Origin: Paraburkholderia tuberum STM678
Lineage (GTDB): Bacteria; Pseudomonadota; Gammaproteobacteria; Burkholderiales; Burkholderiaceae
Assembly: GCF_902833905.1 (NCBI RefSeq)
Contig: NZ_CADFGP010000032.1
Location: 1 to 64,000, forward strand
Direction: 5' to 3'
Length of the DNA stretch: 64,000 bases
Shown here one piece after another: positions 33,764 to 42,037 of the stretch. The notes below the pieces were generated by a model. The model made no database searches. It was not told the DNA's origin and was given only the letters and a program-made list of their open reading frames with translations. Every line of letters starts with the position of its first letter. Position 1 is the stretch's first letter. The translations under genes were made by a program, and so were the position numbers.

Positions 33764-35245
33764 ATGTACCTAGGCATCGACCTCGGCACGTCCGAAGTGA
33801 AAGTTCTGCTGCTTGCCTCCGACGGCCGCGTGATCGGCACCGCAGGCTCGCCGTTCACCGTTTCGCGTCCGCACCAGCGCTGGGCCGAGCAGAATCCCGA
33901 AGACTGGTGGGCCGGCACGCGCACGGCGCTCGCCGCGTTGCGCGCGCGTCATCCCGACGAATTCGCGCAGATTCGCGGCATCGGCCTGTCGGGGCAGATG
34001 CACGGCGCGGTGCTGCTCGACGCGGAAAACCGCGTGCTGCGGCCCGCGATCCTGTGGAACGACATGCGCAGCGACAAGGAGTGCGCGGAGCTGACCGAGC
34101 GCGCGCCGGAACTGCACAGCGTCGCCGGCAATCTGGCGATGCCCGGTTTCACGGCGCCGAAGCTGCTGTGGGTCGCGCGTCACGAGCCGGAGATTTTCGC
34201 GAGGACTGCCTGCGTGCTGCTGCCGAAAGACTATCTGCGCCTGCAACTGACGGGCGGCAAGGTGTCCGATCCATCGGACGCGGCCGGCACATTGTGGCTC
34301 GACGTCGCGAAACGCGATTGGTCCGATTCGCTGCTCGCTGCCTGCAACATGACGCGCGCGCAGATGCCGGCGCTGCGCGAAGGCAGCGCGCCGGCCGGCA
34401 CGCTGCTGCCGGAACTCGCGCGCGAATTCGGCCTGCGCGACGACGTGATCGTCGCGGCCGGCGGCGGCGACAACGCGACCAGCGCGATCGGCATCGGCGC
34501 GACGCAACCGGGCGACGGCTTCGTGTCGTTGGGCACCTCGGGCGTGCTGTGCGTGGTCGGCGACAGCTTCCGCCCGAACCCGGCCTCCGCCGTGCACGCG
34601 TTCTGTCATGCGATCCCGGACCGCTGGCATCAGATGAGCGTGGTGCTGTCGGCGGCGAGCTGTTTGCGCTGGGTCTGCAAGCTGACGTCGACCGACGAGC
34701 CGACGCTGCTCGCCGAAATCGAGGCGCTGCCCGCCGAGGCCTTGACCACCGCGCCGCTCTTTTTGCCGTATCTGTCGGGCGAGCGCACGCCGCACAACGA
34801 CCCCTATGCGCAAGGCGTATTCTTCGGCATGACTCACGCAACCGACCGCGCGCTGCTCGGCTACGCGGTGCTCGAAGGCGTGACGCTCGCGCTGACCGAC
34901 GGCCTCGACGCGCTGCGCGCGGCCGGCACCGAGGCGAAGGTGTTGTCGCTGCTCGGCGGCGGCGCACGCAGCGACTACTGGGCCCAGTTGCTCGCCGATG
35001 CGCTCGACACCGTCACCGTCAAGCACGGCGGCGGCGAAACCGGCGCGGCGCTCGGCGCGGCGCGTCTCGGCTGGCTCGCCGCCGGTGGCGAGCCGGCCAC
35101 CGTGCTGACCAAGCCGCCTGTCGAAAAGGAGTTCACACCGAATCCGCGCCGCCACGCGCAATTGCGCACGCGGCTCGAAGCGTATCGCGCGCTGTATCGC
35201 CACGTACGGCCGCTGTTCGATCCCGCGCGCGCACCGCTCGCCTGA
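33764..35245 (+). CDS. xylB: Xylulokinase
   Basis: XylB phosphorylates D-xylulose to xylulose 5-phosphate for entry into the pentose phosphate pathway. The 493-residue protein shows YLGIDLGTSEVKVLLLASDG at the start, IGLSGQMHGAVLLD near 74-87, RPAILWNDMRSDKE, FLPYLSGERTPHNDP near 335-349 and LSLLGGGARSDYWAQLLAD near 395-413, all family hallmarks. It follows dalD by about 65 bases and precedes the SorC-type regulator by about 75. A second, more distant xylulokinase-like gene lies at 51158-52624. Confidence 0.93.
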   Translation: MYLGIDLGTSEVKVLLLASDGRVIGTAGSPFTVSRPHQRWAEQNPEDWWAGTRTALAALRARHPDEFAQIRGIGLSGQMHGAVLLDAENRVLRPAILWNDMRSDKECAELTERAPELHSVAGNLAMPGFTAPKLLWVARHEPEIFARTACVLLPKDYLRLQLTGGKVSDPSDAAGTLWLDVAKRDWSDSLLAACNMTRAQMPALREGSAPAGTLLPELAREFGLRDDVIVAAGGGDNATSAIGIGATQPGDGFVSLGTSGVLCVVGDSFRPNPASAVHAFCHAIPDRWHQMSVVLSAASCLRWVCKLTSTDEPTLLAEIEALPAEALTTAPLFLPYLSGERTPHNDPYAQGVFFGMTHATDRALLGYAVLEGVTLALTDGLDALRAAGTEAKVLSLLGGGARSDYWAQLLADALDTVTVKHGGGETGAALGAARLGWLAAGGEPATVLTKPPVEKEFTPNPRRHAQLRTRLEAYRALYRHVRPLFDPARAPLA

Positions 35246-35322
35246 GCGTCAACCGCGGCCGGCGCGCGCGACAGACGCGCCGCCGGCCGCTATCATCGGC
35301 GCACTTCAACCGAAACCTCATC

Positions 35323-36270
35323 GTGCCCAGGTCCACAGAAAAACTCGATCTCGCCACACGCGCCGCGTGGCTTTATTACGTCGCGGGCAATACCCAGAAC
35401 GAAATCGCCGAGAAGCTGCAGGTATCGCGGCCGGTCGCGCAGCGGCTCGTCGCGTTCGCGGTCGAAAAGAACCTGATCCGCGTGCGGGTCGATCACAAGC
35501 TCGCTGATTGCCTGTCGCTCGCCGATCAGTTGTCGAAGCGCTATGGCCTCAGCCTATGCGAGATCGTGCCGATCGACGGCGATACGCCCGAGGAAGTCGA
35601 CCGCAAGCTTGCGGTGGCCGGCGCGCAGGTAATGGAACGCTATCTGAGCGAGGAAAAGCCGATGGTCGTCGCGGTCAGCAGCGGCCGCACCCTGAAGGCC
35701 GCGGTCGATCAGATCGCGCAGCTAGACCGTCCGCAGCATCGGCTGGTATCGATGGTCGGCGCGATCGCGCAGGACGGCTCCTCGAACCGCTACGACGTCG
35801 CGCTGCACATTTCCGAAAAGACCGGGGGCAAGCATTTTCTGCTGCCCGCGCCGCTGCTCGCCGACAGCGAGGCCGAGCGCGCGCAGTGGTGCAATCACCG
35901 TCTGTACCGGATCGTCGAATCGCTGTCGGCGCAGGCCGATGTCGCGTTCGTCGGCATCGGCAACATTGGGATGACCTGTCCGTTGCACGAGGACGGCTTC
36001 ATCACGGAAGGCGAGGTGAAGGAGTTGATGCAGAACGGCGCGGTCGCCGAAATGCTCGGCCTGCCAATCGATGCGGCCGGCGCGCACGTCGAATCGCCGA
36101 CCGGCCGACGCGTGACGAGCATCGCGCTCGACACGCCGCCGCGCCGGCCGACCATCGGCTTCGCGGGCGGGCTGCGCAAGCGCGAGGCGCTGATCGCGGT
36201 GCTCAAGGGGGGGTGGCTGTCGGGGCTCGTGACCGACGAGGTGTGTGCGCGGGCGGCGTTGGAGGCGTGA
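35323..36270 (+). CDS. SorC/DeoR-type sugar-binding transcriptional regulator
   Basis: This 315-residue regulator has an N-terminal helix-turn-helix (about 8-50: LDLATRAAWLYYVAGNTQNEIAEKLQVSRPVAQRLV in pieces) and a SorC-type sugar-phosphate-binding domain (about 60-310), with VVAVSSGRTLKAAV, VGIGNIGMTC and the C-terminal GFAGGLRKREALIAVLKGGWLSGLVTDE (in parts). The start is a GTG. A longer ATG alternative is not supported. As last gene of the dalD-xylB operon it is a likely autoregulator, and it is the best local candidate to bind the GAGCAAWTGYTC palindrome found at both the dal and smo promoters. Confidence 0.85.
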   Translation: MPRSTEKLDLATRAAWLYYVAGNTQNEIAEKLQVSRPVAQRLVAFAVEKNLIRVRVDHKLADCLSLADQLSKRYGLSLCEIVPIDGDTPEEVDRKLAVAGAQVMERYLSEEKPMVVAVSSGRTLKAAVDQIAQLDRPQHRLVSMVGAIAQDGSSNRYDVALHISEKTGGKHFLLPAPLLADSEAERAQWCNHRLYRIVESLSAQADVAFVGIGNIGMTCPLHEDGFITEGEVKELMQNGAVAEMLGLPIDAAGAHVESPTGRRVTSIALDTPPRRPTIGFAGGLRKREALIAVLKGGWLSGLVTDEVCARAALEA

Positions 36271-36327
36271 AACGGTGCCCGCAGTGGATAAGTTGACTGG
36301 TTTCATGACTTAACTGAAGACATCAAA

Positions 36328-36738
36328 TTAATCTTCATCTTCAAGCCAGATACAGAAATATCGCCCATCCCCACTACTTATCACAATACCTGAGTCAAAG
36401 GTCGAGCCCGTAAGACCATTCCACGAATCCGATGATGGTGATTCCTTGTTTGAAAAATACCTACTTTCTTTTGATTCATTTTCAGAAATTATTTTTTCAG
36501 CAAGCTCTTCCGCTTTACTCCTGCCCATGCATTCACAATCATAAGCCTGCCCTTTCCATAGCAGGTTCGTGAGAATAGCAATGGCCCCGGCTCTATCATG
36601 GCGCACAAGCATCGCCTCATCTTGAGTCAGGCCGAATTTGGACAGTACCAGGGACAGGTCATTTGAATAGTCCAGTACATTGGAAATTCTAACCATCGTT
36701 GGGCCTCTCGCCGCGAGGATATCCGCGATTAAACTCAT
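36328..36738 (-). CDS. Presumed immunity protein of the leftward RNase A-like toxin
   Basis: I do not recognise this 136-residue protein. It starts MSLIADILAARGPTMVRI, is acidic and polar with a Ser/Glu-rich middle (IISENESKESRYFSNKESPSSDS) and ends YFCIWLEDED. It has no signal peptide or membrane helix. Base composition is clearly more AT-rich than its neighbours, a sign of recent transfer. It lies 15 bases downstream of the toxin gene on the same strand, the usual immunity position, which is the basis of the call. It shows no resemblance to the CdiI-type protein that follows the sister toxin. A GTG two codons upstream is a possible start, but AGGGA fits the ATG better. Confidence 0.6.
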   Translation of the reverse strand: MSLIADILAARGPTMVRISNVLDYSNDLSLVLSKFGLTQDEAMLVRHDRAGAIAILTNLLWKGQAYDCECMGRSKAEELAEKIISENESKESRYFSNKESPSSDSWNGLTGSTFDSGIVISSGDGRYFCIWLEDED

Positions 36739-36753
36739 TTTCACTTCCCTAAA

Positions 36754-37584
36754 TTAGGCATCCAGATAAGCGGTGAGAATATAGTGCGGCATTCCATTGT
36801 ATGCCTGATGTCGAAGAATAACAGTGACCTTGCTCGAACTTATCAAGTTTTCTGATTTTTTGAACAAGGTGTAGCCAACATTTTTCCCGACATCTTTCTT
36901 TAAAGCCAAATCTCGTGATGGTGAAGCAACCCACGACTTTATCGCAATGGCGTTCGCCTGCATCGTCTCCGAGATGGCCCATTCCGCCGCAACAATATTC
37001 GCAAATGACGAGACCCGATCTCGCCACGGTTCCTTCAACAATCTCTCTGACAATTGTGCCTCAGTGCGCCCCACATGTTTCAGCAGCGTGTGCCCGCCAA
37101 TCCCGCTGCCCGCCTTCGCTTCGTGCATCATCAAGTTGATCCGGCCCAATGTGATCTCGGACGCCCGCACTGCCTTGATCGATCCCGCCACGCCTGCCGA
37201 CACTGCGATATCGAGCGACAGGCCCATATTGTTGGCCATGTCGGGGCTGGCCTTCATAGTTTCGGCCAGCTTCGCCGTACCGCGTTGGATCAGCGTGGAG
37301 GAATCTCGCCCGGTCCAAACCTGTCGCAGACCTGCTGCTGCGGTATCCGAGCCATGCACGCCAAACACAATGCACCCGGCCTTGCTTGCCATCGTCGGCT
37401 CTGGCAGCACGCATAACGCACCCGCGCCGACCATTTCCAATACTCCGCCGACAACCTGCAAACCGCCCCATAAACGGTTCGAAAGCATCTCAGTCTGGCT
37501 AATCGACTGACGAACCAGAACGGCCGCCATTTGCGGGGCGCTCAGTACGACGCGGACGCCGTCTGACTCATTCACCTGTGACAT
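36754..37584 (-). CDS. Orphan polymorphic toxin with C-terminal RNase A-like domain (copy A)
   Basis: This 276-residue protein has three parts. Residues 1-28 are a short leader (GVRVVLSAPQMAAVLVRQSI). Residues 29-140 form a pretoxin region with a glycine-rich hydrophobic stretch (GLQVVGGVLEMVGAGALCVL, 41-60) and the phrase VHGSDTAAAGLRQVWTG. Residues 155-276 match the bacterial CdiA-CT RNase A-like toxin pattern: GGHTLLKHVGRTEAQL, with His165 and His170, then AEWAISETMQANA, and a C-terminal MPHYILTAYLD. I expect tRNA/RNA cleavage. There is no signal peptide, Rhs, PAAR or haemagglutinin part, so the delivery route is unknown. The immunity candidate follows after 15 bases. Confidence 0.75.
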   Translation of the reverse strand: MSQVNESDGVRVVLSAPQMAAVLVRQSISQTEMLSNRLWGGLQVVGGVLEMVGAGALCVLPEPTMASKAGCIVFGVHGSDTAAAGLRQVWTGRDSSTLIQRGTAKLAETMKASPDMANNMGLSLDIAVSAGVAGSIKAVRASEITLGRINLMMHEAKAGSGIGGHTLLKHVGRTEAQLSERLLKEPWRDRVSSFANIVAAEWAISETMQANAIAIKSWVASPSRDLALKKDVGKNVGYTLFKKSENLISSSKVTVILRHQAYNGMPHYILTAYLDA

Positions 37585-37588
37585 GCAA

Positions 37589-37618
37589 AAAGTCCCCTTC
37601 TCTTTTTTCTCGGACTTT
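37589..37618 (-). promoter_or_regulatory. Hairpin in the leader of toxin copy A near its start codon
   Basis: Read on the minus strand, AAAGTCC (37618-37612) can pair with GGACTTT (37595-37589), enclosing a purine-rich loop that holds the likely GAGAAGGGG ribosome binding region. The stem ends four bases before the ATG, so it might limit translation of the toxin. Confidence 0.3.
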
Positions 37619-37804
37619 CACATTAACCGGTGGATTCACTGTCCGGCTATGGGCGAAGGATGATTCGGAGAGAAGGGGAAAGTCTGGTGTAGCGGCCCGC
37701 TGGAGTGATGCAGGACAGGATATGACCGGAAAATCGCGGCGTGCGTGATGTTGCGCCTGGTCCGGCCCGATGCAGAACAGGCACCGTGCATCGGGCTACG
37801 GAAA

Positions 37805-37822
37805 ATTCGGAGTCGTCCGAAT
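37805..37822 (+). promoter_or_regulatory. Conserved hairpin upstream of toxin copy B
   Basis: ATTCGGA and TCCGAAT pair perfectly around GTCG. The element and the following ~60 bases up to the start codon are nearly identical to those upstream of the fusion gene at 23371, but are not found upstream of toxin copy A. Confidence 0.5.
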
Positions 37823-37882
37823 CTTGAGAGACGGTCAGCACGGCAGCATCGGAACCCCATAAAGACATAAGAGGGTTTCGAT

Positions 37883-38716
37883 ATGCCCGGTGCTGATAAC
37901 GCCGAGGGAGTGAAGGTCGTACTGAGTGCTCCGCAACTCGCGGCCGTGCTATCCCGCCAGTCGATCAGCCAGACGGAGATGCTTTCCAACCGGCTGTGGG
38001 GCGGGTTGCAGGTCGTCGGCGGCGTGCTGGAAATGGTTGGTGCGGGTGCGCTGTGCGTCTTGCCCGACCCGACGATGGCGAGCAAAGCCGGGTGTGTCGT
38101 GTTCGGAGTACATGGTTCGGACTCGGCGGCGGCGGGCCTGCGGCAGGTCTGGACTGGTCAGGACACGGTCACGCTGACCCAGCAGGGCACGACGAAACTC
38201 GCTGAAGCGATGAAGGCGAGCCCCGACATGGCGAACAATATCGGCCTGTCCCTCGATATCGCCGTGCCATTCGGCTTTGCTGGCTCGATCAGGGCGGCAC
38301 GCGCTGCGCGCGTCACGATGGGCCGGATCAAGCTGGACATGCATGAGGCGAAGGCGGGCAGCTCGATTGGCGGACATACGCTTTTGAAACATGTCGGTCG
38401 GACTGAAGCGCAGTTGCGGGAGAGGCTCAGGCTGGAGCCGGAAAAGAAAGTAGTTTCGTCTTTCGTAAATCTTGAGGAGGCGGAGTGGGCTATATCGGAA
38501 ACAATGCGCGCAAATGCCTTGCAGATTCACGCATGGACAAAAGCAGCACCAAATCGGGTTTTGACGCTGAGAAAGGACGTTGCAAGAAAAGTTGGATACG
38601 CATTGGTCAGGAAGACCGACAGGTTGGTAGATAGCAGTAAAGTGGAGGTTGTTTTGAAGTACGGGGCGTATAACGGGATGCCGTACTACATCCTCACAGC
38701 TATGCTCGATAAGTGA
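37883..38716 (+). CDS. Orphan polymorphic toxin with C-terminal RNase A-like domain (copy B)
   Basis: This 277-residue sister of the divergent toxin at 36754 is collinear with it over its whole length and most similar in residues 26-180. The leader is MPGADNAEGVKVVLSAPQL. The pretoxin region is about 29-140 and the RNase A-like domain about 155-277, with GGHTLLKHVGRTEAQL (His165, His170), EWAISETMRANA and the end MPYYILTAMLD. The last third differs more between the two, as expected where toxin and immunity co-evolve. The ribosome binding site is AGAGGG. A CdiI-type immunity gene starts 17 bases after the stop. No secretion apparatus is encoded nearby. Confidence 0.77.
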   Translation: MPGADNAEGVKVVLSAPQLAAVLSRQSISQTEMLSNRLWGGLQVVGGVLEMVGAGALCVLPDPTMASKAGCVVFGVHGSDSAAAGLRQVWTGQDTVTLTQQGTTKLAEAMKASPDMANNIGLSLDIAVPFGFAGSIRAARAARVTMGRIKLDMHEAKAGSSIGGHTLLKHVGRTEAQLRERLRLEPEKKVVSSFVNLEEAEWAISETMRANALQIHAWTKAAPNRVLTLRKDVARKVGYALVRKTDRLVDSSKVEVVLKYGAYNGMPYYILTAMLDK

Positions 38717-38733
38717 TTGGTGGGTATTGATGC

Positions 38734-39018
38734 ATGAAATATTACGATCTGGGGCAATTGATCCTTGGCTACTTCAATGAAGATTTCGACTACTGGGGAA
38801 ACACAATTGAAGAGTTGGTCCGGGCTTGTGCAAGCGGATGCACGCCAGACATGATCAACGCGACGGTGGCCGACATAGACCGGTTCAAGAGCGATCATGC
38901 GGGAAATCTTGACGCGGCCTTCGAGGAGGAATTTGGCTACCAGTGCGATCCGACGGCGTGGGAGCGGACCACTGAGGCTTTCCTTGACAAGCTTAAGCGT
39001 CTTCTTCTGAGTGAGTAG
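38734..39018 (+). CDS. CdiI-type immunity protein for toxin copy B
   Basis: This is a 94-residue acidic protein with no membrane segment. DLGQLILGYFNEDFDYWGNTIEELV at the start and EIDRF-like VADIDRFKSDHAGNLDAAFEEEFGY in the middle (in pieces) match what is annotated as the contact-dependent growth inhibition system immunity protein family (CdiI_2-like). It follows the toxin gene directly and should bind and block the RNase A-like domain. Its C-terminal half is almost identical to the immunity part of the fusion protein at 23371, while the first half differs more. A terminator-like hairpin follows. Confidence 0.75.
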   Translation: MKYYDLGQLILGYFNEDFDYWGNTIEELVRACASGCTPDMINATVADIDRFKSDHAGNLDAAFEEEFGYQCDPTAWERTTEAFLDKLKRLLLSE

Positions 39019-39033
39019 CCTGCGCTTCCTCGC

Positions 39034-39065
39034 ACCGGAGGGCTCCCCGCCGTCCGGTAGGTTTT
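39034..39065 (+). terminator. Terminator after the CdiI-type immunity gene
   Basis: ACCGGA and TCCGGT (39034-39039, 39053-39058) pair with further inner G-C pairs and are followed by AGGTTTT. The matching hairpin after the fusion gene shows that the duplicated unit includes this site. Confidence 0.6.
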
Positions 39066-39257
39066 CCGCGCTTTCATTTCACCTGGCAACCCAAAGCGCC
39101 TAACGCCTTCTAGCGACAGCGCTTTGCGTGCGCCTCACGCACCGCCAAGGCGCGCCAACGCGCGTGCGGGCTCGCCGCCCGCCATCCTGAAAGCGCAAAC
39201 CTTGCCCGCAACAGACGGCGCGTGCGCCGCCTGCTTATGCAATGCGTCATCGCGCGA

Positions 39258-40367
<1,110 letters not shown>

Positions 40368-40454
40368 GATGTGTCTCCGTGTAATGCTGTTCGATGCTGC
40401 TCGTTACTTCGTGCTGCTACCTGATGCCGTGTCACGTCGCGTGCATTCGTGCGC

Positions 40455-41165
40455 TCATGGCGCCGCGGCCGTCGCGGCCGTCGCGGAGAGCGTCCATTGC
40501 GCGACGAGGTCGGGCAACTGCCGCATGTCCTCGAACACATGACGCGCGCCCGCCGCGTGCAATCGATCGATCTGCGCATCGCTCGCATGACCGCCGCCGA
40601 TAAACCCCAGCACCGCCATGCCCGCCGTGGCCGCCGCCGTGACGCCGGTCACGCTGTCCTCGACGACGAGGCACGCACCCGGCGCGAGCCCGAAGCCTTG
40701 CGCCGCCGCCAGGTACACGTCCGGCGCGGGCTTCGGATTCGGCACCGCGTCGGCGCAGAACAGCCGCTCGCCGAAGAAACGCTTCAGGCCCGTGCGCGCC
40801 AGCACCGTCTCGACGTAGGGCCGGAAGCTATTGCTCGCGCAGCCTTTGACGAGCGGCACCTGGGTCAGCGCCATCTCGATGCCGTCGACGGCGGGCGCCT
40901 CGATCGCCGCCGCTTCGACCGCGCGGCGGATCGCATCGATATCGTCGGCGCCGAGTTGTTTGCCGAGCTGAGTCGCGGTGTCCTGCAACACGCGCTCGAT
41001 GCGCAGCCCGAGCAGCGGCAGCACGACCGGCGCGGCGTCGATGCCGGGCCAGCGCGCCTCGAGTTCGCGCACCAGCATGCGCGCGGCCACCGCTTCGCTG
41101 TCGATCAGCACGCCGTCGCAATCGCAGATCAACGCATAGCGCGCGATGCCCGGGCCAGCCGTCAT
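40455..41165 (-). CDS. HAD superfamily hydrolase, beta-phosphoglucomutase-like phosphatase
   Basis: This is a 236-residue subclass I HAD enzyme. Motif I is CDCDGVLIDSE, with nucleophile Asp at about 15 and acid/base Asp at about 17. Motif II is ASNS with Ser where Thr/Ser is usual, motif III lysine lies in NPKPAPD, and motif IV is VVEDSVTGVTAA. The cap domain has the helical PGM type. In Rhizobium and Pseudomonas polyol operons a similar phosphatase accompanies the transporter, probably dephosphorylating a sugar phosphate. It overlaps the permease gene by four bases. The exact substrate is unknown. Confidence 0.82.
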   Translation of the reverse strand: MTAGPGIARYALICDCDGVLIDSEAVAARMLVRELEARWPGIDAAPVVLPLLGLRIERVLQDTATQLGKQLGADDIDAIRRAVEAAAIEAPAVDGIEMALTQVPLVKGCASNSFRPYVETVLARTGLKRFFGERLFCADAVPNPKPAPDVYLAAAQGFGLAPGACLVVEDSVTGVTAAATAGMAVLGFIGGGHASDAQIDRLHAAGARHVFEDMRQLPDLVAQWTLSATAATAAAP

Positions 41166-42037
41166 TTGACGGCCCCGAACGTGAGCCCGCGCACCAACTG
41201 CTTCTGCGACAGCCAGCCGACGATCAGGATCGGCGCGACCGCCAGCAACGAAGCGGCCGACAACTTGGCCCAGAACAAACCTTCAGGACTCGAATACGAC
41301 GCGATGAACACGGTCAGCGGCGCCGCGTTCGAGCTCGACAGGTTGATGCTCCAGAACGCCTCGTTCCACGACAAGATCACGAGCAGCAGCGCGGTCGACG
41401 CGAGCCCGGGCAGCGCCATCGGCATCAGCAGATAGACGATCTCCTGCCACGTCGCCGCGCCGTCGATGCGCCCGGCTTCGAGAATGTCGCGCGGAATCTC
41501 GGCGAAGTAGGTGAACGCCATCCAGACCGCGATCGGCAGATTGATCAGCGTGTAGACGATGATCAGGCCCGACACGGTATCCAGAAGGCCGGTGTTTTTC
41601 CACAGCAGATAGATCGGCACCAGCACGCCGACCGACGGCATCATCTTCGTCGACAGCATCCACAGCAGCACTTTCTGCGTGCGGCGCGTCGGGAAGAACG
41701 CCATCGCGTACGCGCACGGCACCGCGAGGATCAGGCACAGCAGTGTGACGCCGACCGAGATCAGTATCGAGTTCCACGCGAACGCGAAGTAGTTGCTGCG
41801 CGCGAACACCTCGCGGAAGCTGTCGAGCGTCGGCACGAAAAACAGCGACGACGCATAGGCCTGCTGCTCGGTCTTGAACGCGGTGATCGTCATCCAGAAG
41901 ATCGGGAAGAACAGCAGCAGCGCGACGAGCCACGCGATCACGCCGGGAATGCCGCGACGAATCGTGTCGAACGGCGATTTGGTCGGCACCGCGACCGGCT
42001 GCGTCGTCGATGCCGTAGTGGAGGCAACGTGGCTCAT
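41162..42037 (-). CDS. smoG: Polyol ABC transporter permease, SmoG/MalG-like
   Basis: This is a 291-residue inner-membrane permease of the CUT1 family with six hydrophobic segments. The family loop is EIPRDILEAGRIDGAATWQEIVYLLMPMALPGLAS (in pieces, the EAA motif). The N-terminus is a Thr/Ser-rich cytoplasmic tail before GIPGVIAWLVALLLFFPIFWMTITAFK. It overlaps both neighbours by four bases (ATGA), indicating tight translational coupling with the second permease and the HAD phosphatase. Confidence 0.9.
   Translation of the reverse strand: MSHVASTTASTTQPVAVPTKSPFDTIRRGIPGVIAWLVALLLFFPIFWMTITAFKTEQQAYASSLFFVPTLDSFREVFARSNYFAFAWNSILISVGVTLLCLILAVPCAYAMAFFPTRRTQKVLLWMLSTKMMPSVGVLVPIYLLWKNTGLLDTVSGLIIVYTLINLPIAVWMAFTYFAEIPRDILEAGRIDGAATWQEIVYLLMPMALPGLASTALLLVILSWNEAFWSINLSSSNAAPLTVFIASYSSPEGLFWAKLSAASLLAVAPILIVGWLSQKQLVRGLTFGAVK

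Noticed and set aside
33907..35322. Long plus-strand frame that continues into the SorC-type regulator
   Set aside because: The part before 35323 is an Arg-rich shadow of xylB in another frame. The regulator's helix-turn-helix begins right after the GTG at 35323.
37636..38085. 149-codon minus-strand frame between and over the toxin genes
   Set aside because: It overlaps the start of toxin copy B antisense, has no start signal and mirrors the toxin leader in another frame.
36328..39018. A complete contact-dependent inhibition (CdiBA) or type VI effector locus
   Set aside because: No CdiB transporter, large CdiA exoprotein, VgrG, PAAR or Rhs gene is present. Only toxin and immunity-like genes are seen.
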